Positions 34,101-44,014 of a stretch of 64,000 nucleotides of DNA are shown here, piece after piece; the first letter of the stretch is position 1, and every line of letters begins with the position of its first letter. The translations under genes were made by a program, and so were the position numbers. The stretch is taken from the NCBI RefSeq assembly GCF_009905375.1, contig NC_133647.1:78482231-78546230 (forward strand). The letters are read 5' to 3'. Origin of the DNA: Apium graveolens (lineage: Eukaryota; Streptophyta; Magnoliopsida; Apiales; Apiaceae). The notes under the pieces were generated by a model. That model saw only the letters and a list, made by a program, of their open reading frames with translations, searched no databases and was not told where the DNA came from.

Positions 34101-34690
34101 AGATAATTATCCAAATCAGTACAATTTGTACTGCGGTCTTGGTCTCAGCGCCTGGTTACACGTATTACGAGGTGATAATTATGATAGTTTAATAAAAAGC
34201 TCCCGTTTATCGAAAATACGAGTTTTATTGATTTACCGAAATGAATAATGTATCGAAAATGTTGCGCTGGGACCCGCGCAGGACAAACCGTACGCCGGAT
34301 CGAAAAAGTCGAAACACGGAAAATGCTCGGAATATTGCAATTAGGTTAGGAAGGAGTTCTTGGAAGAGTTTCGGGTTCTAAAAACGTAAAAACGGATAAC
34401 GGTGGTTGGTTCCCTTTTTTATAAAATAGATTTTAAATACCCAGAAAAAGATTTTATAAAATCCATATGATTCCTATAAATTCATAAATCAACATAAAAA
34501 TAATTAGGAAGATATGACAATTACCTATATTTTATTTGGAACATATAAAAATTGAAATACTTAATTAATAACATTTTTAAACATTCAAACACATTTAACA
34601 CTTAACAAATAATTCACAGAATAGATATTGAATACATATAATAATTATCTATTAGCAAAAATAATTGCATGATATATCCCGGATATTACA
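31104..34690 (-). mobile_element. Element F: solo LTR of a large gypsy element (3.59 kb)
   Basis: It starts TGTGGCGCCCTCC, ends GGATATTACA and is flanked by ATCTG (31099-31103, 34691-34695). No primer site, PPT or coding sequence is inside. The ends resemble the reverse complement of LTR G (TGTAACGCCCCC... and ...GGGATATCA), so it is a minus-oriented LTR of a related family left after recombination between two LTRs. The ORF at 33173-33739 is not supported. Confidence 0.85.
32878..33002. repeat. AATTAATT-rich palindromic tract in F
   Basis: A run of overlapping AATTAATT and ATTAATTAAT units, almost all A/T and self-complementary on many offsets. No gene. Confidence 0.8.
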
Positions 34691-35329
34691 ATCTGCATCT
34701 GAATAACCAGTTAGATCAAAACCAGAATCTCTAGGGTACCAAATGCCAAGTTTTGGTGTTCCCTTGAGATATCTGAAAATTCTCTTAATAGATACTAAGT
34801 GAGATTCTCTAGGATCAGCCTGAAATCTAGCACAAAGACATGTAGCAAACATTATATCTGGCTTACTAGCTGTTAAGTACAGAAGTGAGCCAACTATGCC
34901 CCTATAACTTGAAATATCCACATACTTTTCAGTAGTGTTTAAGTCAAGCTTAGTTGCAGTGGCCATGGAAGTTTTTGCAGATGTACAATCCATTAAATCA
35001 AACTTCTTCAAAAGATCATAAATGTATTTAGTTTGACTAATGAATATTCCATCACTAACTTGCTTAACTTGCAAACCAAGAAAGTAAGTTAGTTCTCCCA
35101 TCATACTCATTTCATACTTACTTTGCATCAATTTGGCAAACTTTTTGCAAAGTTTTTCATCTGTTGAACCAAAAATAATGTCATCTACATAAATTTGAAC
35201 AAGTTTACAAGAGCCATTAACATTTCTAAAGAAAAGAATTTTGTCTACAGTACCTCTAGTGAAGTGATTCTCTAAAAGAAACTTTGACAAAGTGATCATA
35301 CCAGGCTTTAGGTGCTTGCTTGAGTCCAT
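34691..35329 (-). pseudogene. pol: Element D RT, second half
   Basis: The open frame (to the boundary with F) carries the YVDD active site at 35180-35191 (LVQIYVDDIIFGSTDEKL), MMGELTYFLGLQVKQ, KTSMATATKLDLN and FRYLKGTPKLGIWYPRDSGF. It is shifted relative to the upstream RT piece (35256-36149) at about 35290, where the two frames overlap. Sequence after YSDADC is element F. Confidence 0.9.
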
Positions 35330-36149
35330 AAAGTGCTTTCAAAAGATAGTAAACATATTCTGGAAAATTTGGATCTTCAAAACCAGGAGGCTGACTGACA
35401 TAGACTTCCTCCTCCAAATCCCCATTCAGAAAGGCACTTTTGACATCCATTTGATAGACTTTGAAATTGGCATGGGCTGCATAGGCTAAGAAGATTCTGA
35501 TGGCTTCAAGTCTTGCAACAGGAGCATATGTTTCTTCAAAATCTATTCCTTCTTGTTGACAATAGCCCTTAGCAACCAATCTAGCTTTGTTCCTAACTAA
35601 TATGCCATTTTCATCCATCTTGTTTCTGAATACCCATTTGGTGTCTATTGGATTCTTTCCTTTAGGCTTGGGCACCAGCTTCCATACCTTATTCCTCTCA
35701 AATTGGTTTAGCTCCTCCTGCATAGCTAAAATCCAATCAGGATCCAACAAAGCTTCTTCTACCTTCTTTGGTTCTTCCTTAGAAAGAAAGCTGTTGTATA
35801 GACATTCTTCTTGAGTTGCTCTCCTTGTTTGAACTCTAGAAGATATATCACCAATAATGAGCTCAAAAGGGTGATCCTTTGTCCATTTCCTTTGTTGAGG
35901 TAGATTAGCTCTAGATGAAGAGGCCTCATTGTTGTCTTGATGTGTGATTGAGTTTTGATTTTTAGAAACTCCCCCTGAGTTAATGGATCTTTGATTTGAG
36001 AAAGCGTAACTTTCTGTTAGTGATCTATTCTGACTTTCAGCTTCTTTTGATGACCCGACAGATGGTGAATTTTGAGTACCGACGGATGAAGCTTGTTGTC
36101 TCCCGATGGATAAAGCAGATTGTCTCCCAACGGATGATGCATTATGCAA
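35256..36149 (-). pseudogene. pol: Element D linker and RT, first half
   Basis: The N-terminal part has the repeat peptides [20 protein letters not shown] encoded by CCGACGGAT-like DNA. RVT_2 follows: [80 protein letters not shown] and [14 protein letters not shown]. The frame is open for 297 codons and ends by a one-base shift. Homologous to A at 946-1389. Confidence 0.9.
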
Positions 36150-36167
36150 CTCGACAGATGTTGAATT

Positions 36168-36995
36168 TTATGCTTTATTGGTAATGGATTTTTCTGCATT
36201 ATCCTTTGATACCGTTTTTTGATCACTTTCATCATAACTGTCATCACTAACCATCTCCACATTGTCAAATTTGAGGCTCTCATGATAATCTCCATCTTGC
36301 AGTCCTTCAATATTTTTATCATCAAACACAACATGTATTGATTCCACAACAATGTTGGTTCTTAGATTGTAGACTCTATATGCTTTACCAACAGCATATC
36401 CAACAAAAATTCCTTCATCTGCTTTAGCATCAAACTTCCCATTCTGATCAGTTTGATTTCTCAAGATAGAACATTTGCAGCCAAAGACATGAAGAAAATT
36501 TAGAGTTGGCTTCTTGTTCTTGAACAATTGATAAGGAGTCATGCATTTTTCTTGATTAACCAGAGAAATATTCTGAGTGTAGCATGTAGTATTTACAGCT
36601 TCAGCCCAGAAATATGTTGGTAACTTAGACTATTCAAGCATTGTCCTTTCAGCTTCAATGAGTGATTTGTTCTTCCTTTCTACTACTCCATTTTGTTGTG
36701 GAGTTCTTGCTGATGAAAACTCATGCAAAATCCCATTATCTTCACAAAATGCTCTCATGACAGAATTCTTGAACTCAGTTCCATTGTCACTCCTGATTCT
36801 TCTAACTTTGAAATCAGGATGATTATTGACTTGCCTTATGTGATTGATGATGATTTCACTAGCATCATCTTTAGACTTTAGGAAATATGTCCAAGAAAAC
36901 TTTGAGAAATCATTTATAATTACTAGGAAAAATCTTTTCCTTGATATGGACAACACATTGATTGGTCCAAACAAATCCATGTGTAGCAGTTGCAA
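36168..36995 (-). pseudogene. pol: Element D integrase core and C-terminal part
   Basis: The DDE core is in piece 36630-36995: HMDLFGPINV (first Asp), RRIRSDNGTEF (second Asp) and TPQQNGVVERKN (Glu), so all three catalytic residues are in one frame. After a stop near 36625, piece 36168-36542 carries the C-terminal region (FLHVFGCKCSIL, EGIFVGYAVGKAYRVYNLRT). Upstream, the HHCC domain is in the adjoining piece 37023-37595. Confidence 0.9.
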
Positions 36996-37022
36996 AGGTT
37001 CTTTAATTGTTGAATCAAGCTT

Positions 37023-37595
37023 CTATCTGAATGATGCTTTGATCTGCTTTCCTTTTTGGCAGGCATCACACAATCCATCCTTAGAAAACTCCACTTGAGG
37101 AATACCTCTAACCAGTTCTTTCTCTACAAGTTCATTCATGGTCTTGAAGTTTAGATGGGATAGCTTCTTGTGCCATAACCAACTTTCATCCTGACTTGCT
37201 TTGCTGAGAAGACAAGTAACAGATTCTGCATTTGATGAGTTGAAGTTAGCTAGGTACACATTCCCTTTTCTCACACCAGTGAGAACCACTTTGTTGCTTC
37301 TCTTATTTGTCACAACACAGGCTTCTGAGTTGAAGGTTACTGAATTGCCTTTATCACAAAGTTGGCTGATACTCAACAAATTGTGCTTGAGACCATCCAC
37401 TAAGGCAACCTCTTCAATGATGACATTGTCTTTTGAAATCAAGCCATATCCCACAGTATAACCTTTGTTGTCATCTCCAAAAGTAATACTTGGGCCAGCT
37501 CTCTCCTTGAACTCTGTGAGCAGGTTAGAATCACCAGTCATGTGTCTTGAACAGCCACTATCCAAGTACCATAGATTCTTTCTATTTCCCTGCAC
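37023..37595 (-). pseudogene. pol: Element D protease and pre-integrase zinc domain
   Basis: The frame is open for 190 codons. The protease active site LWYLDSGCSRHMTGD has its D-S-G codons at 37554-37562. The GAG-pre-integrase HHCC domain follows (SWLWHKKLSHLNFKTMNELV, GLCDACQKGKQIKASF). It is the best preserved copia protease region in the window; A is degraded at the same HHCC position. Confidence 0.9.
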
Positions 37596-37609
37596 ACATC
37601 AAAATCAAA

Positions 37610-39878
37610 TCAAGTTGATTTTGGTACCCAAGTTTCCTTGGGTCCTGCCTTGTTAGCTTTCTTTTTATATTTCTTAGGCTTTATTTCATTTGACTTGGGG
37701 ATATCAGATTTATCCTTAGTCATTTGAGTTGACCCTTTGAAACCATTCATTACAACAGAATTATCATGTACATTTTGATTAACAAGAAATGGCATGCTAT
37801 TAGTAAACATGTTATTCCAGTAAGGCATGCTAAATGGCATTTGTGGCATACTAAATGCAGCATAATAAGGATTAGGTGCAAATGGCATATTAGCAAATTG
37901 TGCATTCATATTCTGTGTAGACATAGCATTCATAGGCATAGAAGGCATGGCATTCATGTTGGAAAAAGGAGGTGGCACAGATATGGAAGTAGGCATGGCA
38001 GTTTTGCAATTAACAGACAAATGATTTACACTACCACACTTGACGCAAATTTTTCTAGGAGCATATTTATCAGGTGTGTGGTTTTTATGCTTGTTAATTC
38101 CTACTTTACCATTTCTATTATTTTTCTTTTTAGCCTCTGTTTTAACCTCAATCTTTTCCAGTCTGTCACTCAATTGCTTGACAGTCATATGACAAACATT
38201 AGCCTTTTTCTCCTTCTTCACTTGACTAGATTCTCCTGAAATGAAGTTCTTGGAAACTGATCCATACTTTTCATTTAACTTGGCAAGTTTGGCTTTTCCA
38301 ATAGGTTTGCTCACAGTCGATGGATGAGGATTTATATCACTCGACGGATAACCCTTTTTGTTATCCTACGGATGATCCTCATCATCCGTCGAGTCTACAT
38401 CTGTTAGCAATCCTTCAACCAAATTGGATTCCAGCTTCTCCTTATCCTTCTTCCAGACTGCATCACAAAAGGACTCAATACCTTGAACTTTGGTGATTTG
38501 AGCATGAACATCTCTAGATGTTTTCCATGCCTTAATCACCTCTTGTTCTCGTTCAAGCTGCTTCTTCAAGATCTCTTCTTTCTTCAAGGACTCAGTTAAT
38601 TCATCTTTAGCAATTTTACACTCAATTCTCAATTTTTCAAATTCAATGAACTGAGACTCTAGCACATTATTCCTCTCACTTAAAAATAAATTGTTTTCTT
38701 TGATTTTAGTATTTTCCTTAGTAAGAGACTTAAAGGTAACACGTAAATGATATAATTCTGTAGACATGTCATTTATTGCATCATTACACTTAGCTTTAGA
38801 TAAATGTGCAAGGTTAGTGGTGATTACCTGATTACTTGAAGAACTTGTCTCTGTTTCATCTGACTTGGCCATTAGGGCTAGATTTGCATAGCTGACATCC
38901 TCATCATCATCCAGACCATCTGATGCCCAGTCATTTTCTTGTGTAATGAAAGCCCTTTCCTTTTGTTTGAGCAACTCAAAGTATTTCTGTTTATAATCCA
39001 CAGGCTCAAACTTCTTTTTGCTGGAATTTGACTTTCTACACTCACTGGCAAAGTGCCCTGCTAAGCCATATTTGAAACATTTGAATTTTGACTTATCCGT
39101 CATGTTTCTATTTGGCTTAGCTGCTCCAAAGTTCTTCTTGAACTTGAGCTTGACAAATCTTCTGGAAAGAAATGCTAGATGTTCATCAATATCTTCCATG
39201 TCGTCTTGGCTCAAAGAATCTTCATTTTCTGCTACCAGCCCCTTGCCCTTGTTTTCACAGACCTTTGAAGTTGATTCAACAGCTTTCATCTTCATATCCT
39301 TCTCTTTCTCTAACTCAGCAACTATTACTATGGATCCTCCTTTCTTCTTTCCTCTCTCCTTCCTCTCATCTTGCTCTATTTCAAGCTCATAAGTTTTCAG
39401 AATGCCATACAGTCTCTCCAAAGTAAACTCCTTGTAATCTTGAGAGTTTCTTAATGAGACTGTCATTGGTTTCCATTCCTTTGGAAGAGACTAAGCAAAT
39501 TTATATTGGAGTCTTTTGTCTGATACACTCTTCCATGCAACTTCAGAGCATTTAGTAGTTTTTGAAACCTACTAAAGATGTCACTGAGAGACTCACTTTC
39601 TTCACTATGAAAATGCTCATATTGCTGAATGAGTAGCTGCATCTTATTTTCCCTTACTTGCTCAGTGCCATCACATATAATCTGTATAGTATCCCAAACT
39701 TCTTTAGCAGTTTTGCAATTGATGATTTTGTCAAACATGTCACCATCAACTCCATTGAACATGATATTCATGGCCTTCTTATCTTTCCTGACTTGTTCAA
39801 TATCAGGATCAGACCATTCATGCCTTGGCTTGGGAACAGATGGCTCGTTTCCAGTTACAGCTCACATTGGCACATGAG
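37610..39878 (-). pseudogene. gag: Element D gag, main part (interrupted by G)
   Basis: Pieces: 39463-39771 (capsid, INCKTAKEVWDTIQIICDGT, RENKMQLLIQQYEHFH), 38366-39466 (366 codons with the nucleocapsid and a long coiled-coil-like charged stretch) and 37610-38314 (Met/Asn/Pro-rich tail with a second CCHC, CVKCGSVNHLSVNC). The first knuckle reads CFKYGLAGHFASEC, the second Cys replaced by Tyr. Frameshifts near 39480 and a stop near 38340-38370 break the chain. The N-terminal 45 codons lie beyond element G at 52187-52321. Confidence 0.88.
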
Positions 39879-42800
39879 TGTGATATCCCGTATTTTCAGA
39901 ATTATTATTATTAATATTTGAATATGTTTATGTGATTTTCTGATTTAGAAGGAATAAAATGGTGGATATTTTATTCCTATTTGACGAGTTTGTGTTATTA
40001 AATGGTAATGTGCTAATTGTTGAGTGTTATATTGATCCTTGTTAATTTCTAAAAATATTTCTTTAAATGCCGATCATTTTATTGATATCGGTAAATTGAG
40101 TTCGTTTAGTAATATTAGGGATTGGATGGATATTATCGATATCCTTAGAATATGAAGAAGTATCTTAAATTGAGTTCGTTTAGTAATATTAGGGATTGGA
40201 TGGATATTATATCTGCTATGTGTTGTATGTAATATTAATTGTGTGTGACTTAGTTGTGATTGAGGATTATTTGTATTATTAATTACTGAGTCGTATCGTT
40301 TTGTTTTTGTCTTTAAAAGTGATTTTATTGAAAATCTAATTTCATAAATATTTAAATTATCTTTCAAAAATATTTTTATGACTTTATAATTACAATAATT
40401 ATTTTTGGGATTTTATAAAATTTAGAAATCAATATTTCATCAATTATTTAGCCCTGTATAATTTTCTGATTGCATTTATTTGTAAAATCCGTATTTAATT
40501 CCAAAATTCTTCAAAAATTACGAAACTCATATTTATTTAAGTTGGGAATATTCCGGGAATTTTAAAATTATTTTGGGAATTTTTGGGATAAATTTCACCC
40601 GCGCGTTATTTCGTTTAATCGTTAAACGCGGGCATGAGTTTTGTTTCAAAAATGGATTAAAAATTATGACAATTTTATTTTATGTGTAGTTAATTATTTT
40701 AAGAATTTTTAAAAGTGTTTCGGTAATTTTCCGAATTACTGTGATCCGTGAACTATTTTGTTATTTTGTTAAATTTCAGTCCGGGGCCAGTCAGGGAGGG
40801 AGGACACGTGTTAAAACTTCTTATACGTGTCCTGTTTTTAGAAATTTAGTTTATGATTATTTGTTTTTCCCTTTTCATTTTACCCTCTCATCAATCTCTC
40901 ATGTTCTTCATCTCTCCTCACTATCTCTCTCGGATCACTCCTGTAATTTCTTCCCTCGATTTCTCCTTTCTTATTCCCTCCCGTACTTCTTTTTCCCCTG
41001 TGTTGTGCCTCCCGTATCTGTTCGGTAAGTGCTGCTGGGTTGATTTATTTCCCGGCCGTTTCTTGTTATTTTCCGGCCATCCGTGCCTTTTTCCGGTGAT
41101 TGCTGTGATTTGGGCGCGTACCTGTATATATCGTATGTATATATTGCTGTGTTGCGTGTCTTAGTCCCGGTTACTGCCCTTTTATGTTCTCGTATCTCTT
41201 CCGTTGCTTGATTTTCTGCCGTTTTCCGGCTTGCCCTGTTCGTGTGTGTGTTTATACACAGTGGTGTTTCAAAAATTTTGTTGATTAATTATTTTAATTG
41301 CTGCAGGGAATTAATTGATTTAAGGTTTCGTGAAATAAAATTTATCCTGCAAAGATAATTATTAATTAATCGGTGGGGTTCGCGAAGAATGTCCGATAAT
41401 CGAAAACCCGCGAATTTTACCGCCGTCGGCGATGAGCCTTGGCGAGCCGACGGTGGACTGTGATGATTAATTCTGAGTCCTACGATCTAAAACACAAAAT
41501 ACGAATAAAAAAATTATAAAATACGATTTAAAACATAAAAATACGGGTGATAATGATTGATAATTATATTTAATTAGTATTGGTGAGATTGCGAAGTGAA
41601 GTTGTTGACTGAAGTTAAGAATTGGATTGTTGGATTGCGATTGATTGTGTTGTTGTGTTTTGACGTCGGGATGTTCGACGGGTAGGCCGATAAACAAAAG
41701 AGACGCTGCCCGATTTTCAGGAAATTAATTCCGAAAATACGGGAACGTAACCTATAATTATCGGAGACGTCGAACGAGTATATGTAATTTTACGAAACCT
41801 AATTACGTGTGGGGGGGACAAGATATTTTTATAAATAAACTGTTCGTCTGTTTAATACGAAACCAACGCCTCTAGACTCAGAAAAATATTCCGCTTTCAA
41901 TAAAAATACGTTCGAGACCCAAATTATTTTGTTTCAAAAGGTCGCTTGTTTTACGAATGATTCTGAGTCGATTATTCATCAATAAATCATATTTTGACCC
42001 AATTTCAGTTTTAAACGTACCGAGTCCTGTGTTATATGAATTATGTGATATGAATTAAGTGATACATGAGTTATGTGCTTATGTGCTATGTGAATTATGT
42101 GTGTGTGTGGATTAAGAGTCCTGTGTTTGTCTGTTATATTTATATGTGGGCTATCGTATGGGTAGACGATAGGGTTTTGACGCGCCGTTCGTCAAGTAAT
42201 TATCATTTAGACAATTAAAGATATATCTTTTAATTATAGATGGGGATCTCTCGAGTTGATCAAGACAAGACGTTGGATAAAGAATGAAATGGAATGGTAT
42301 TGGATATCTGGCTTCTAGCAATTGTATGAGCAGTATATCAGTAAAGTGTTGAAAAGAAGGACGGTGATGTTTTGAGACAGAATGTCAGAATAGATGTGGT
42401 TTTGCGAGTGTGACTAACTGCTTAAAACCCAAAGGCAAGTACCCCTGACTTCACTTATCATTCAAGTGACGTTTATTTCGAATTATATTATGCAACTATT
42501 GCTTTCCCTATTCTCAGTTTAGAATTGATAAACGTTTTACATATCGCTAAATCAAATGATTCTGTTTACGCAAGTACCCCCTGCTATTCTATATTCAGAA
42601 TAGTCAAGTGATTTTACTTATCCAATTACTGGATTTATAAATGTTTTGGATTTTGAGAAAAGTGATTTGGTTGTGAATATTCCTACCCAAGTTAATGGGG
42701 GAATAAAATTATTTCGGGTGTCGAGTATTATGACCCCTTTTCAATAAAAGGTTTTGAGATTTGATGGTTACTGGTAGCGTAAGAGGCCGAGGCACCGGTC

Positions 42801-44013
42801 CAGCGTGAGCTATTATACGGAAGTGCAATACAGAAGTGTAATATCTTACAAGGCTAGTTATGCCTTTTTCTGGCGCCCTATAGGTACCGTATGTCTTCGG
42901 GATACGGGTAGTACCTATATTTACGGTATACTGCGGGATACCGGTGCTGTTTCATGACTGATCATCAAGAACAGCATAGTGCATAATTTGGTTCCAATCG
43001 AAATTATTATATTGATTTTGACATCTTACAAGGAATGATTTATTGAGTATTTTATTTTTGGATAAAAGATGAAATGTGGTTTTGATTCAGTTTCTTATTT
43101 TGCTTATACTTACGTTATTGTTAAATATCAAAGGTGGTATTAGTACAGATGATTGATGTTGACTTCAGTATGGGTGTTGTGAGCATCAAAGTTCGTATTG
43201 ATATCTAATTTGATATAACAGCAAAGTAAGTATTAATTTGAAGAGTTCGGTTTTGAATGAGTTTATGATCCACTCTATAATCATTGTTTCATGTTATTGT
43301 GGTTTACGATATTTCCGTAAATACTGTTTTACGAGTTTTATTCTCGTCAAGATTCAAAGTAGTGCTGAAGCGTTTCGCTCACAAATATCAAAATGGTTTT
43401 GAATACGATTAAGGAATCAATTCTGGGATTCCTTAACTAAAATTTTATGATTCAGCAATTATGATTTCTAAATGATCTGCACTGATGCAGATGTTAGTTT
43501 TTTTATCAAAATGACCCGATATTTACTATAATGAACTTGCTGAGCATTTCTTTCGCTCATACTTGCCTGTTTTTAAATTTAACCTCCAGTGAGGATTAGC
43601 TTGCACGGTTTAGCTGTGTAATCGAGGAAACAAAGACGAAGCTTTTTGGAAGGTGATTGATCCAGGGTTGCGGGCTAGTGTAAGTTTTATTGTGTAAAGT
43701 TGTTTATATTATATTATATTATAGTTGTATATTTTATTTGGGCCTAGTATACTTCATTTTCGAAGTTATACTAGTGGGTTTAGTTTCGAGTTGGAATTTA
43801 TTGAAAGGAGTTTTAAAAGAAAGTGAAAAATTATTTGTGGAATTTTGATTTCTTGTTTCTAGAACTGTAACCTTAAAAGATCTTGGATTAGTTTGGGGTC
43901 ATAAATGTTAAATATCTTCCGCTGGCATTTATTTATTGATTTAATAGATTATTTTGGATTGAGGTTTTATAGTGACGACCAAATCCTCTGACCCCGGATT
44001 TGGGGGCGTTACA
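39879..44013 (+). repeat. 5' LTR of element G, full-length copy
   Basis: It starts TGTGATATCCCG and ends GGGGGCGTTACA. It includes a 74-base local repeat (40092-40136 / 40166-40210) absent from the 3' LTR, a CACGTG-containing inverted repeat (40801-40833), a CT-rich stretch, a possible intron 41025-41306 and the hairpin 41420-41456. ORFs at 40741-41164 come from the CT-rich region. Confidence 0.9.
41420..41456 (+). other. Conserved LTR hairpin, copy in G 5' LTR
   Basis: Arms CCGCCGTCGGC (41420-41430) and GCCGACGGTGG (41446-41456), loop 15 bases. The 3' LTR copy is at 49594-49630. The second tandem copy (near 44131) has two C-to-T changes in the left arm. Confidence 0.75.
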
Positions 44014-44014
44014 A

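Noticed and set aside
40741..41164. ORFs rich in Ser/Phe/Pro in LTR G, repeated at 49027-49338
   Set aside because: They are identical in both LTRs because the LTRs are recent copies; the pyrimidine-rich leader explains the composition.
41467..41697. Minus-strand 76-codon ORF found three times (also 44178-44408 and 49641-49871)
   Set aside because: The three copies reflect LTR duplication, not selection; there is no family resemblance.
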